A DNA stretch of 64,000 nucleotides. It comes from SKPT01 sp040905445 (GTDB taxonomy: Bacteria > Planctomycetota > Phycisphaerae > Phycisphaerales > Phycisphaeraceae). Below are positions 6,993-16,558 of the stretch, one piece after another. Made by a program: the position numbers and the translations under genes. Below the pieces are notes generated by a model. The model was not told the origin of the DNA and searched no databases. It worked only from the letters and a program-made list of their open reading frames with translations. The DNA is taken from positions 1 to 64,000 of the forward strand of contig JBBDRN010000043.1 of assembly GCA_040905445.1 (NCBI GenBank). The letters are read 5' to 3'. How positions within the stretch are numbered: position 1 is the first letter of the stretch; every line of letters starts with the position of its first letter.

Positions 6993-9900
6993 ATGAGCTT
7001 GCCTTTTCGCCATGCAGGGATGGGCCGGGACCTTCGACGTTGCCGCGCTTGCGCCGCGCCGCTGCTGGCGCTCATCGCCGCAGTGGGCATGGCGGCCGTG
7101 GCGGGGACGGCGGGGGTGGTGGCGGCGCAGCCAGGCGACGCGCCCCCGCCGCTGCGCCTGGACATCGAGACGCTGCTGCTGAGCGACGACGTGCTCGCCG
7201 AGCGCATCACTGACCCGGTCTGGGCGATCGAGGCGCGGCCGGAGCGGCAGTTGGTGCTCGTGCCCCTGCTCATCGGGCCGGTCGATCAACCGCTCGAGCT
7301 CGAGGAGCCGACCATCACGCTCCGCGGCGGGCGCTTCGTCGCCTGGCACGTCACCGAGGACGAGGTGCAGACTTCGTCGCGCGGACGTGGCGGGCGTGGC
7401 GGACGTGGCGGGGGTGGCGGGGGTGGCGGGGGCGACGACATGTACATGAACGACGATCTGTACATCGGCGGCTACGACCGCCAGATGGGCGGCGGCCCGG
7501 TGCGCCGCGGGCCGGCGCTGCCCGCCGAGGCCGAGGTCGACGAGCATGGCGTGCCCGCCGACGCTCCGCGCCTTGCGCGCTCGATCACCCTCACGCCCGA
7601 CGGGCGCATCCAGTGGGGCGTGGCGACGGCGATCAGCGGGGCGGAGATCGGCGACGGCGACGGGCGCTACGTCCTGCGCCTGAGGCCCGACCGCCTGCGC
7701 GAGCTGGCGCCGAGCCGCGACGACGGGTCGCAGCAGCAGATGACGGGTCGGCGCCAGGACGAGCCGATGACCGGCCGCGAGCGCGCCGAGCAGCGCCGCG
7801 AGCTGCGCGAGCAGTTCCAGGCCGAGCGCGAGGCGTTCATGGACCTGCGCGAAGCGGTGCAGGAACTGGACGAGACGTTCGACATGCCCGCCCCGACCCG
7901 CGTCTGGGCTGTCTTCGAGCTGCCCGCGGCGCAGCGCAGCCTGGCGTTCGACGGGGACGCCCCTTTGCCCTGGTCGATCGGACTCGATGACTACGAAGCG
8001 GTCCGGCAGTTCGTGGGCACGCGCGGGCGCCGCGGCCGCGAAGCCGCGATGTCACTCAACGCGCTGACCACGCTCGCCCGCAGCGAGCACCCCTACACCC
8101 GGCAGATCGCGGCGCACGCGGCGGCGGCGGCGGACGTGGCGTCCAACGCCGAGCCGTTCAGCGACGAGTATCGCCTGCTCACCGCGCTGCTCGAGGCCGA
8201 CGACGACACATCGCGCCACGCGGTGCTCGAGTCGCTGGCGTCGATGCGCCGCCCGAGCGAGGCCGGCACGCGGTTGCTCCGCGAGGTGGCGGACCACCCC
8301 AACGCCACGACACGCCTGCTGGCGCTGCGCGGGCTTCTGGCCGCCGACCCCGGTGCCGACGACCACCTCGCGCAACTGCTGGGCACGGTCAGCGACATGC
8401 TCGCCGACCCGTCGGGGCCGCCCGCCGACGTCGTGCTCGAGGAGATCATCGTCGGCATCGGCAGCGACCGCCGGATCGTCGACCAGGTCACCACCGCCAT
8501 CGCGTTCGACCGGCTCAGCGGCGAGCGCCTTGACCAGGCGGTGCGCTACATCATCGACACCGCGCCGCGCGAGCCGCTCGCGGCGGCGTGGCTGGACGAT
8601 GGCCTGCTCGCGTCTGGCAGCGACTCGCTCGTCCGCCAGACCCTCGCGGTGCTCGCCGAGGCGCAGCCCGACGCCAACGGTGGCGACCGGCAATCCAGCG
8701 CGCTGGGCTGGGCGATCGGGCGCGTGCTCGGCGGCCGGGGCTCGACCGACAGCGCCGCCTCCGAACAGGGTCCGTCGCGGGGGCGCATCGTGATCGAGTC
8801 GGCGGACCACGCGATCTTCCCCGCCCTGGCGAGCGACGATCCGGCGACGCGGGAGCTGGCGTGGCAGGCGCTGGGGCGCTTCAGCTTCGTCGAGGAGGGC
8901 GACATGCCGCGCTTCGGCGGCGTCGGCCGCAGCGACGACCGGGTCGACTCGCTCGTCAGCGCGGCCCTGGCCCACGAGCCGACGCCCCCGCAGGCGGCGA
9001 GCTTCCTGGCGCGGCATGAGGGGTTCGGCGCCGGCGCTCCGGGGCTGGTCCGCCTGGCGGGGCAGGCCACGGGCGAGGCGGCGAGCATCGCGGGGCGGGC
9101 GCTGTGGGGCTCGCAGCAGAACCTCACCGGGCCGGTGGGCGAGCTGGAGCCGGCGGAGCGCTACGCGTTCGCGGCCGCGGTGTATGAAGGGCGGTTCGGG
9201 CGGGTGCCCGCGACGGCGGGGCTCATGCTCGCCGAGCCGCGCGACCGCCGCGACGACACCGCGTCCTGGTTCGCCGATCAGGTCGCCGACGGACGCGACC
9301 CGCAGCCGGGCGACTGGGTGGCGGCGTTCGGCGGCGAGATGCGCCTCGCCCAGTTGCTGGGCGCCGATGAGCCCGAACTCGCGGCGGGCGCGGCCGCGGC
9401 GCTTGTCGCCGCCGCCGGCGCCGACGACGACGAGGTCGAGTCGCTCGCCCGCGAGCTGGCCGGCGAGGAGGACCCGCGGGCGGCGTGGCGGCAGATGCGG
9501 CAGTCGATCCACGCCCGCCAACTCGCGCACATGGAGGGCGAGTACCGCATGGTCATGCTGCTCCGCGGCGAGGCGAACCAGGAACTGGCGGAGATGAACG
9601 AGCAGCAGGCTCGGGCCTACCTCATGATGGCCCGGCAGCAGGCGCAGGAGATGACCCGCGAGGAAGCCCGGGCCATGGGCGTCCGCCGCGGGCCGGCAGC
9701 GGGCGACAAGCCCGTCACCGACCGTGTCAATCTCGGCGTCGTCGACGTGATCGTCGAGGACACCAACGTCCGCCTTGCCGGCGACATCGTGAGCGTCGAG
9801 ATTCCCGAGACCCGCTTCGCGTTGCGGATCACGCAGCTCGCGGAGCTGCGCAACATTCCCGGCGCAGCCTTGGATCACATTCCGCTGGGCCGGACGATCG

Positions 9901-10001
9901 GCGACATGGACCTCACGCCGCAGCCGGACGGCGCCTGGGTCGGACAGGTCGACATGCTCGACACGCGCGTGCTGGAACTGCGCCTCGAGCCGGTGCGGTA
10001 G
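6993..10001 (+). CDS. Large secreted protein of unknown function
   Basis: 1002 aa. ATG 6993 was selected because AAGGAG lies about 8 bases upstream and a signal peptide (LLALIAAVGMAAVAGTAGVVAAQ) follows; the frame is open further upstream without start signals. A glycine-rich segment (RGRGGRGGRGG then a G run, about 7383-7436) is encoded by tandem GGTGGCGGG words. The middle part (residues about 330-700) has repeated helical pairs that look HEAT-like (e.g. EHPYTRQIAAHAAAAADVAS, NATTRLLALRGLLAADPG). The C-terminal 90 residues are beta-rich (VNLGVVDVIVEDTNVRLAGD). No enzyme motif is recognised. It converges with, and overlaps by 89 bp, the PEP-CTERM gene on the other strand. Confidence 0.75.
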   Translation: MSLPFRHAGMGRDLRRCRACAAPLLALIAAVGMAAVAGTAGVVAAQPGDAPPPLRLDIETLLLSDDVLAERITDPVWAIEARPERQLVLVPLLIGPVDQPLELEEPTITLRGGRFVAWHVTEDEVQTSSRGRGGRGGRGGGGGGGGGDDMYMNDDLYIGGYDRQMGGGPVRRGPALPAEAEVDEHGVPADAPRLARSITLTPDGRIQWGVATAISGAEIGDGDGRYVLRLRPDRLRELAPSRDDGSQQQMTGRRQDEPMTGRERAEQRRELREQFQAEREAFMDLREAVQELDETFDMPAPTRVWAVFELPAAQRSLAFDGDAPLPWSIGLDDYEAVRQFVGTRGRRGREAAMSLNALTTLARSEHPYTRQIAAHAAAAADVASNAEPFSDEYRLLTALLEADDDTSRHAVLESLASMRRPSEAGTRLLREVADHPNATTRLLALRGLLAADPGADDHLAQLLGTVSDMLADPSGPPADVVLEEIIVGIGSDRRIVDQVTTAIAFDRLSGERLDQAVRYIIDTAPREPLAAAWLDDGLLASGSDSLVRQTLAVLAEAQPDANGGDRQSSALGWAIGRVLGGRGSTDSAASEQGPSRGRIVIESADHAIFPALASDDPATRELAWQALGRFSFVEEGDMPRFGGVGRSDDRVDSLVSAALAHEPTPPQAASFLARHEGFGAGAPGLVRLAGQATGEAASIAGRALWGSQQNLTGPVGELEPAERYAFAAAVYEGRFGRVPATAGLMLAEPRDRRDDTASWFADQVADGRDPQPGDWVAAFGGEMRLAQLLGADEPELAAGAAAALVAAAGADDDEVESLARELAGEEDPRAAWRQMRQSIHARQLAHMEGEYRMVMLLRGEANQELAEMNEQQARAYLMMARQQAQEMTREEARAMGVRRGPAAGDKPVTDRVNLGVVDVIVEDTNVRLAGDIVSVEIPETRFALRITQLAELRNIPGAALDHIPLGRTIGDMDLTPQPDGAWVGQVDMLDTRVLELRLEPVR

Positions 10002-12333
10002 CGATGGCGCCCGAGGCCGACGCACCGCGCCGCCTGCGCCCGACCAGCATCGCGCCGGCCAGGGTGAGGAGGGTCGTCGCGGCCGGCTCCGGCACCGGCG
10101 TCCCGGTCACGAGCAGGTGGACGAACGGCGCGACGTCCACCGCGTCGAACGCCCCGTCTTCGTTGATGTCGCCCACCAGCACCGGGTCGATGCCGTGCTG
10201 GCCTTCATAGGCGCCGGGATTGGTCAGCGCCAGCACGAACGGCGCCACGTCGACGGCGTCGACCGAGCCGTCGAGGTTCATGTCGCCCAGCAGCATCGCG
10301 CTGGCCGCACCGACCCGCCAGTACGTGCGCCCGGCGTCGTAGGTGGCGGCGAAGCTCGCCCCCGGATTGAACGAATCAACCACGCGATCCGCCAGCGCGG
10401 TCCACGCGCTCACCTGGTCGCCGACGCCGATGAACCCGGCGACGATGTCGCCGGTGTCCAGCAGGCTGCCGGTGTTGAGATCGAGCGTGCCGGCGGGGTC
10501 GATCGCCAGCGAGCCGTGCACGACGGCCGTCTGCCCGTTGAGGTCGAGCACGCTGCCGGCAGCGATGGCGAGGTGGTTCGTGATGAGCACCTCGTCATCG
10601 CTCGTGCGCGAAGCGTCGCCGGCCGCATTGATCGCGACGCGGCCGTCGTTGATCCAGTCGTTGACGATCATGACGTGGGCCGCACCGTCCGGCGCGCCGA
10701 TGCGCAGTCGACCCAGGGCGTAGGTGGCAGGCGCGATGGCGTCGTCGACGTGCGCCGCGGCCTCGATGCTCACCGGCGCGCCCGGCGTGCCGCCGAGCAT
10801 GTTGAGCGTTGACGCGTGCAGACCGTCACCGAGCTGCGCCGGCGAGCGGGCATTGGTCGTGAAGCTGCCGCCGAGGTTGATGACGGTCTCCGCGTCGCCG
10901 TGGATGCCGACGCGTCGGCCCTCGCGCAGGACGTCGCCGCCGGCCGCGATGTCGAACACCGCGTGCCCGGCCGGAGCGCCGGCGTCGTGGTAGACGAGGT
11001 CGCCGGCAATGTTCAGCGTCGCGCCCTCGGCGCGGATGAATGCGACGGCGGCGTCATGCGCCGGGTCCGTGCCGCGGTGCTCGATCCGCACGCCGCGGTC
11101 GGCGGTGAAGCTGCGGCCGTCGACGAGCAACTGCCCGCCGGCCTGTCCCTCGTAGTTGAGCACGAGGCTGAACTTCCCCGGCGTGGCCTGCTGCGCGTCG
11201 ATCGCGCCGTCGTCGCTCGCCGGGTGCCCGGGGCGCACGGCCCCGCCGGTGAGCTGCACATCGCCGACCAGCAGCAGGTCGTTGCGCCCCGCGGCGCCGG
11301 CCCGGCCGCGCAGCGTCAGCGCCTGCAGCGTGACGTGCGGGATGGTCGCGGTGTCGCCGTGGGTCCCGGTGTGGTCGACTTCAAGCGCGACCTGGCCGAG
11401 GTTGTCGAGCGGCTGGCCGTCGATCGCGTGAACGACGGGCGCACCGGCCCGGGCCTGGAGGCGAATCACGCCGGTGCCTGCCTCGCTGACCCAGGTCTGG
11501 TCGCTGCGCAGGCGCAGGGCGTTGGCGCCGAGACTGATCGCGGCCGGCGTGAGCGGGCCGAGGTAGCGCACGCTGGCATAGCCAAGCGGCTCGATTGTTT
11601 GCGGATCGTGGCTGTAGAAATGGGTGCCCGGGTGGCCGAGCGTGATGGTGCCGCCGGCGTGGGTGAACGCGACGACGCCATCGCCGCGCATCGCGTTGAA
11701 CCCCGGGTGCAGTCCGTCGCGATCGTGCCAGTAGCCGGGGTTGAAGGCATCGAAGACGTGCTGCTCGCCGGCGAAGGCGAGCGTCGCGCCCGGGGCGAGC
11801 TCGAGCGCCGCCCAACCGCCCTGGTGGCCGGCGAAGCTCAAGGCGCGCTCGCCGGTGAGCGTGAGCGTGACGGGTGTGTCGGGCGCGTCGGCGGTGGACG
11901 GGCCGACGCTCACGCGGCCGCGGGCGCTGTCGGTCCAGCCGGTGGCGATGGCGAGGCTGCTGAGCTGGAAGTCGGCGACGAAGCGCAGGTCGCCGCCCCA
12001 GCTTGAGAAGCCGAACGAGTCGTGGACGATGTGCGAAGGCGCGAAGCCACCCCCGCCACCCCCACCATCCCCGCCGATATGCACATCTCCGCGGTAGGCG
12101 GACCCGACGCCCGCCCAGTGAAAGACCGCGGTGTCGCCCGGGCCCGGCACTTGGCCGGTGTGCCAGTTCAGAGCGTCGCCGACGTTCGCGGCGACGGTCT
12201 CGGCGGCGTTGATGCCGGTCCAGTGCACGACCTGGTCGGCATCGGCGCCCACGACGGCGCCGGCCAGCAGCGCCGCGGCTGGAGCCCATCGCGCGGCCAT
12301 CGCCACCGGGCAGATTGCGCGTTTATCTCCCAC
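9913..12333 (-). CDS. PEP-CTERM/dockerin-like surface protein (paralogue A)
   Basis: 806 aa. A signal sequence (AAALLAGAVVGADA) is followed by a long beta-helix-like body of the autotransporter type (repeated SLAIDPAGTLDLNTG-like strands), a dockerin-like pair of Ca-binding loops (GDMNLDGSVDAVDVAPFV and GDINEDGAFDAVDVAPFV), then a PEP-CTERM signal (VPEPAATTLLTLAG then GRRRRG). It is a full-length paralogue of the gene at 16559-18982. Unusually, about 35 extra residues follow the RRRR, in the stretch that overlaps the convergent gene. GTG 12333 has GGCGGAG upstream; ATG 12300 is an alternative start. It is expected to be exported and processed by an exosortase not seen in this window. Confidence 0.85.
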   Translation of the reverse strand: MGDKRAICPVAMAARWAPAAALLAGAVVGADADQVVHWTGINAAETVAANVGDALNWHTGQVPGPGDTAVFHWAGVGSAYRGDVHIGGDGGGGGGGFAPSHIVHDSFGFSSWGGDLRFVADFQLSSLAIATGWTDSARGRVSVGPSTADAPDTPVTLTLTGERALSFAGHQGGWAALELAPGATLAFAGEQHVFDAFNPGYWHDRDGLHPGFNAMRGDGVVAFTHAGGTITLGHPGTHFYSHDPQTIEPLGYASVRYLGPLTPAAISLGANALRLRSDQTWVSEAGTGVIRLQARAGAPVVHAIDGQPLDNLGQVALEVDHTGTHGDTATIPHVTLQALTLRGRAGAAGRNDLLLVGDVQLTGGAVRPGHPASDDGAIDAQQATPGKFSLVLNYEGQAGGQLLVDGRSFTADRGVRIEHRGTDPAHDAAVAFIRAEGATLNIAGDLVYHDAGAPAGHAVFDIAAGGDVLREGRRVGIHGDAETVINLGGSFTTNARSPAQLGDGLHASTLNMLGGTPGAPVSIEAAAHVDDAIAPATYALGRLRIGAPDGAAHVMIVNDWINDGRVAINAAGDASRTSDDEVLITNHLAIAAGSVLDLNGQTAVVHGSLAIDPAGTLDLNTGSLLDTGDIVAGFIGVGDQVSAWTALADRVVDSFNPGASFAATYDAGRTYWRVGAASAMLLGDMNLDGSVDAVDVAPFVLALTNPGAYEGQHGIDPVLVGDINEDGAFDAVDVAPFVHLLVTGTPVPEPAATTLLTLAGAMLVGRRRRGASASGAIATAPARGAVPARACRACRPVRPRRRPAAA

Positions 12334-12410
12334 AGGCTTGTTCTCCGCCCGGCGGGTGACGCTGGACGAGCCGGCATGATATGCCGAACTGGTGCTGGAT
12401 TCAAAACAAC

Positions 12411-12434
12411 AGGGGGCCGGTGGCCCGGCCCCCT
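12411..12434 (-). terminator. Hairpin terminator after the 443-aa PEP-CTERM gene
   Basis: A 10-bp perfect GC-rich stem (AGGGGGCCGG with its complement, 4-base loop) is followed on the minus strand by GTTGTTTTG. It sits 40 bases after the stop codon. Confidence 0.6.
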
Positions 12435-12473
12435 GAGGGTGTGTGTGTCACGCGATCATCGGTTGTCAGCCGC

Positions 12474-13805
12474 TCACGCCGCGCGACGGCGCCGCAGCAG
12501 CAACAGGCCGCCCAGGCCCAGCAGCGCGAGGCTGCCCGGCTCAGGCACGCTCGCGACGGCGCCGCCACCGCCGACGAGCAACTGCACGAACGGCGCGACG
12601 TCGACCGCGTCGAAGACGCCGTCGCCGTTGATGTCACCGACCACGAGCAGATCGGCACCGAAGTCGATCTCGTACTGGGCCGGGTTCGTCAGCGCGAGCA
12701 CGAACGGGGAGACGTCGACCGCGTCGACCACGCCGTCGAGGTTCATGTCGCCCAGCAGGAACTCGGGCACTTCGGCCGGGGTCCAGGCGATCGAGTCGAC
12801 CCACAGGCCGGGCCCATCCTCGCCGGGATTGCGAAGGATCGTCTCGCCCCACTGACCCCATTCGCCCCACTCCTCGGTGTCCGGGTGCTGCACGGCGTTC
12901 TCGTCCGGCTCCTCCTGGTTCGGGTCAGGCAGGAACACGAAGTTGGGGTCGCCTTCGGCCGCCACCTGGTCGCCGGCGCGCTGCCAGACGTCGCCCACAG
13001 ACGGATCCTCGCCCGCCCAGAACGTCGGGTTGGGCGCGCCGCCGAAGAGGTAGATGCCCTCGGCGCCGAAGCCTTCCGCGATGGCGTCCGGCCGCATGGC
13101 CGCGAGGCCGGAGCCGGCGGTCCAGGCGGTGTCGCGGCTGCCCGTGACGATCGTGCCCGTGCCGTCGTCATAGGAGATCGACGCGTTCCACACGTCGACA
13201 TCGGTGAAATCGAACGTCCAGGTGACCCACGTCGGCTCGTCGGGCCGGGGCAGCCCGCCGCCGAACGCCATCGTGAACCATGAGCTGGCCGTCGCCGGGT
13301 TGTTCGTGTGCCCGGGCGAGATGCTGTAGAAATCGTTGACGTTGATGAACGTGCGGTACTCCAGGGCCGCGCCGTTGACCAGGTCGCCTTCCAACGGGTC
13401 ACCCTCGGCGTTCTCCCACTCGGCGTGGGCGTAGGCGCCCCAGCGCGGACCTCGGAGATTCACCGAGCCGTTTTCCTCGCCCGTGGCTGGGTCGGTGTGC
13501 TTCCACGCCGGGTCCCAGACGGTGATCTCGAGCGTGCCGGGGAACTGCGTGTCGAAGTCGTACTTGAACACGGTCAACTCAGGCACGAAGTAGGCCCAGC
13601 CGTCGCCCGTCGGGGGCGGGATGATGCCCGAGGGGTTCTGGAACACGTCGCCGGGCAGTTCGGCGAACGACTCCTGGCCGCTGATCCAGTCGAAATTCGT
13701 GCTGAAGGGCTGATCCCCACCGGCCCCGAGGGCCGACGCCCCCGGCACGCCGAGCATCCCCGCCAGCAACACAATCGTTACTCTGTTCCGCTTTCGCACA
13801 GTCAT
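12474..13805 (-). CDS. PEP-CTERM/dockerin-like protein with EWGQWG module (paralogue B1)
   Basis: 443 aa. ATG 13805 is fixed by AAAGGAGG just upstream and a signal peptide (TIVLLAGMLGVPGASALG). The mature protein opens with FSTNFDWISGQESF and TGDGWAYF, shared with the neighbour at 14317-15546; the two are paralogues over the whole length. An acidic module (FVFLPDPNQEEPDEN through EWGEWGQWGETI) precedes a dockerin-like pair (GDMNLDGVVDAVDVSPFV, GDINGDGVFDAVDVAPFV) and a classic PEP-CTERM end (VPEPGSLALLGLGG then RRRRAA). It is probably sorted and anchored at the outer surface. The ligand or catalytic role is unknown. Confidence 0.88.
   Translation of the reverse strand: MTVRKRNRVTIVLLAGMLGVPGASALGAGGDQPFSTNFDWISGQESFAELPGDVFQNPSGIIPPPTGDGWAYFVPELTVFKYDFDTQFPGTLEITVWDPAWKHTDPATGEENGSVNLRGPRWGAYAHAEWENAEGDPLEGDLVNGAALEYRTFINVNDFYSISPGHTNNPATASSWFTMAFGGGLPRPDEPTWVTWTFDFTDVDVWNASISYDDGTGTIVTGSRDTAWTAGSGLAAMRPDAIAEGFGAEGIYLFGGAPNPTFWAGEDPSVGDVWQRAGDQVAAEGDPNFVFLPDPNQEEPDENAVQHPDTEEWGEWGQWGETILRNPGEDGPGLWVDSIAWTPAEVPEFLLGDMNLDGVVDAVDVSPFVLALTNPAQYEIDFGADLLVVGDINGDGVFDAVDVAPFVQLLVGGGGAVASVPEPGSLALLGLGGLLLLRRRRAA
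12840..12955 (-). repeat. EWGQWG module, copy 1
   Basis: This copy encodes FVFLPDPNQEEPDEN and, after a spacer, EWGEWGQWGETI. It shares DNA with copies 14674-14765 and 17481-17605, including the GGGTCAGGCAGGAA segment that corresponds to FLPDP in copy 3. Confidence 0.7.
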
Positions 13806-14316
13806 GGCGCCTCCTTTGATGAAATGAAGCAAATGACAACGGCAAACACACGCAAGGACACGACCCAAGGCTGAAGCTGGACAGTCGTCGCACCGCTCGG
13901 CGACGCCACCGCGACCCACGCGAGTTCCGCCAAGCATGGCGACGATCCGCGCAAGGTCGCTCGGCCTGAAGCGCGACATGGTTCGCTTCCCCCCTGGGTG
14001 TCACGCTGCCGAACGGCAACGCATCGGGTATCGACCCGCCGCACCTCCTTTCCGCCGCCGGCCCCATGGATCGTGGCGACCGCTGGCCGGGGAATCTATC
14101 CTCCGACCCTCCGACCCCTTCACCGCGCGCGTCGACCGCGCCCGTTTGCCGCGACAACCTCCATAGAGCTGACACCGCATCGGTCCTGCGTTATTGCAGC
14201 TCAATCGGATTCGAGCGGCCGAGCCCCAATCACCGCTCCAGAACATGCTCGGCCGCCAGGTTGCGCGATGCAAAGGCGGAGGCCGGGGCTTTCGACCCGG
14301 CTCCGCGATGGTTCAT
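13806..14316. other. Intergenic region between the two B-type PEP-CTERM genes
   Basis: It contains the strong ribosome-binding site of the 443-aa gene and the terminator of the 409-aa gene. On the minus strand near 14044-14052 there is a stray AAAGGAGGTG with only a seven-codon frame behind it, possibly a relic of a lost gene start. No supportable gene. Confidence 0.5.
14276..14306 (-). terminator. Hairpin terminator after the 409-aa PEP-CTERM gene
   Basis: On the minus strand a GCGGAG-CCGGG arm pairs with CCCGG-CTCCGC (11 bp, one bulged C), followed by CTTTGC. It lies 11 bases after the stop codon. The T-tract is weak. Confidence 0.45.
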
Positions 14317-15546
14317 TCAGGCCGCGCGACGACGCCGCAGCAGCAGCAGGCCGCCGATGCTCAGCAGCGCGAGGCTGCCGGGCTCCGGCACGACCGTCGC
14401 GCCGCTCCCGACGAGCAACTGCACGAAGGGCGAGACGTCCACGGCATCGAACACGCCGTCGCCGTTGATGTCGCCGACCGTCAGCGGATCGATGCCGTAC
14501 TGTGTCTCATACCCGGCCGGATCGGTCAGCCCGAGCACGAACGGCGAGACGTCGACGGCATCGATGACGCCGTCGAGGTTCAGGTCGCCGGGCAGGTACT
14601 CCGGCTCTTCGAAGGGGGTCCAGCTCAGCGAGTCGATGTAGAGCCCCGCCAGGCCAGGCGTCCGGTCGACCATCTCGCCCCACTGGCCCCACTCGTCCTC
14701 CTCTTCGTTGAAGACGTAGTCGGGGTCCTCGTCGAGGCCCTCCTGGTTGGTCGGAGCGTTCCAGACGCTGCCCACGGAGGGGTCTTCGCCGGCGTCGAAC
14801 GCCGGGTTCAGGTGGCCGCCGAACAGGTAGATGCCCTCGGCGCCGTTCGCGAACGCGTTGCTGCTGTAGGCGAAGGCCCTCTCGCCGGTGTAGGTGCTCT
14901 CGCCGTCCGGATGCGTCCAGGTCATCGTGACGGAGAACTCGTCGGCGCCGTACTCGATGGTCCAGTCGACCCAGGTGGCCTCGGGCGGACGGGCCAGGCC
15001 GCCGCCGCCGCCGCCCCACGCGGCGGTGAACAGGGAGCTGGCGTCGGTCTGGTTGCTGTCGGCCGCCGGTGCGACGGCGTGGGCGACATTCGTGTCCAGG
15101 TAGGTGCGGTATTCGAGCGCGGGGCCGGCGTAGACCTGCCGCTGTACGGGCGTCTCGGCGATCACGAAATCGCCTGTGCCGAACGCGCCCCAGCGCTGGC
15201 CGCGCAGGTTGACATCGCTGACCGGGTCGCCGACGTCGTCGAGCAGGCGGTAGCCCGTGTCCCAGGTGGTGATCTCGAGCGTGCCGAGGTAGGGCGTGTC
15301 GAAGTCGTAGACGAACGCCTCGCCGGCGTCGAGGAAGTAGGCCCAGCCATCGCCGGTCGGCGCCGGGGCGCCCGGCACGTCGGTGGTCACGTCGCCCACG
15401 AAGGAATCGAACGACTCCTGGCCGCTGATCCAGTCAAAGTTGGTACTGAAAGGTTGATCGCCGCCGAACGCGGCCGCCCCCGACGACAGGCCCACCGCGG
15501 CAAGCAGCGCACCAATCGCCGTCTTTCTCACGTGTCGCACAAACAT
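14317..15546 (-). CDS. PEP-CTERM/dockerin-like protein with EWGQWG module (paralogue B2)
   Basis: 409 aa. ATG 15546 follows a perfect AGGAGGTG site. The signal peptide is followed by FSTNFDWISGQESF and TGDGWAYFLDAGEAFVYDFD, matching paralogue B1 in order and spacing (TLEIT.WD, NLRG.RWGA, ALEYRT). The acidic module (DEDPDYVFNEEEDEWGQWGE) is nearly identical at DNA level to the one in the 807-aa protein. It ends with dockerin-like loops (GDLNLDGVIDAVDVSPFV, GDINGDGVFDAVDVSPFV) and VVPEPGSLALLSIGG then RRRRAA. Adjacent paralogues B1 and B2 suggest tandem duplication. Confidence 0.88.
   Translation of the reverse strand: MFVRHVRKTAIGALLAAVGLSSGAAAFGGDQPFSTNFDWISGQESFDSFVGDVTTDVPGAPAPTGDGWAYFLDAGEAFVYDFDTPYLGTLEITTWDTGYRLLDDVGDPVSDVNLRGQRWGAFGTGDFVIAETPVQRQVYAGPALEYRTYLDTNVAHAVAPAADSNQTDASSLFTAAWGGGGGGLARPPEATWVDWTIEYGADEFSVTMTWTHPDGESTYTGERAFAYSSNAFANGAEGIYLFGGHLNPAFDAGEDPSVGSVWNAPTNQEGLDEDPDYVFNEEEDEWGQWGEMVDRTPGLAGLYIDSLSWTPFEEPEYLPGDLNLDGVIDAVDVSPFVLGLTDPAGYETQYGIDPLTVGDINGDGVFDAVDVSPFVQLLVGSGATVVPEPGSLALLSIGGLLLLRRRRAA
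14674..14765 (-). repeat. EWGQWG module, copy 2
   Basis: It shares a perfect 20-base block (14675-14694) and a perfect 18-base block (14702-14719) with copy 3 at 17484-17503 and 17511-17528, although the host proteins are otherwise unrelated in sequence outside the dockerin/PEP-CTERM end. Confidence 0.75.
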
Positions 15547-15659
15547 GTCACCTCCTGGGCACAAATAAGGTTACGAAACGAAGCATGGGGACGAAGTCCG
15601 AGGAAACCGCCGACGCCCGGAAGGAGTTGGACTCGCCTGGCTTCGCACCCCTCCAAAAA

Positions 15660-15689
15660 GGCAGGAGGCCGTTTCACCGGCCTCCTGCC
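15660..15689 (-). terminator. Rho-independent terminator
   Basis: A 12-bp perfect stem (GGCAGGAGGCCG and its complement) closes a 6-base loop. On the minus strand it is followed directly by TTTTTGG. It lies 27 bases after the stop of the 241-aa gene. This is the clearest intrinsic terminator in the window. Confidence 0.85.
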
Positions 15690-15716
15690 AAGGAAATCAC
15701 ACTTCAGGCCGTGCCA

Positions 15717-16442
15717 TTACGCACGACGCCGACGCAGCAGCGTCAGGCCGCCGAGGCCCAGCAGCACCAGGCTGCCCGGCTCGGGAACGACCGTGATGTT
15801 CGCCACGGCGCCCGCGCTGCGGTCACCAGCCAGCGAGCCGGTGGCTTCCGCATCAACACCGAAGATCGGGCTGAGCGGAGCGCCATCGACCACGATGCGG
15901 CCGGAGCCGACCGCCATCCAGAGATCGGTCGAGCCGATCCCCGTCGCCTGGATCTCGATCTGCGCGTGCAGGAACGCGCCCGTGCTCGCGTCGTACATCG
16001 GGTCGAGGTCGAACTCGCCGGCCTGGCTGTCGATGCCGACCGAGCTGGTCGCCGAGATAGCAGTGAGCGACTGAACGAGCGAGCCCTCGACGCTCAGGTC
16101 GTTGAGCGTGCCCTCACCGAGCGGCAGCGTCCAGCGGCCCTGCGGGGGGAACGGCACGACCTGCGGGTTGTAGATCTCCGCACCGGTCGCGGTGAGCAGG
16201 CCGGGGATATCCGCCCCGATGCTCAGCGAGAGGCCGCCCTCGCGGCCCACGTTCCCAGCCTCGCCCGGGATGACCCAGATGTACAGGGTCGTCGACTCGC
16301 CCGGCTCCAGCATGACCGTCGGAGCAGAGATCGTCGGATCCTCATTCGAGGTCGACAGGTAAATCTGCGGGTTCGCCGACGCACTACCTGCCATCGCGAG
16401 CACGGCCGCGGCGGCGATTCCAAACTTGAGTCCACGTCTCAT
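15717..16442 (-). CDS. PEP-CTERM protein with cohesin-like beta-sandwich
   Basis: 241 aa. ATG 16442 has GGAGG 7 bases upstream. The signal peptide (GIAAAAVLAMAGSASA) is followed by about 180 residues of beta-strand pattern: SAPTVMLEPGESTTLYIWVI, then GGLSLSIGADIPGLLTATGA. This is the arrangement of cohesin-type domains, a polar turn before an exported beta-sandwich. The end is VVPEPGSLVLLGLGG then RRRRA. Unlike its four neighbours it has no dockerin-like loops. A cohesin-like partner for the neighbouring dockerins is an attractive but unproven idea. It has its own terminator at 15660-15689. Confidence 0.85.
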   Translation of the reverse strand: MRRGLKFGIAAAAVLAMAGSASANPQIYLSTSNEDPTISAPTVMLEPGESTTLYIWVIPGEAGNVGREGGLSLSIGADIPGLLTATGAEIYNPQVVPFPPQGRWTLPLGEGTLNDLSVEGSLVQSLTAISATSSVGIDSQAGEFDLDPMYDASTGAFLHAQIEIQATGIGSTDLWMAVGSGRIVVDGAPLSPIFGVDAEATGSLAGDRSAGAVANITVVPEPGSLVLLGLGGLTLLRRRRA

Positions 16443-16558
16443 GATCAATCCTCCATTCGGTGTGACCTACGGGTCAACAGGTTAAACGAGATCCCAATGC
16501 GGGTAAACATAAATAAACGGTGACACACACAAAATCCAATGTACCTGACGCCGGAGCG

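Noticed and set aside
14001..14273. Minus-strand frame preceded by a strong AAAGGAGGTG near 14044
   Set aside because: Only seven codons follow the site before a stop. The rest of the frame lies upstream of it. Perhaps a relic, but not a supportable gene.
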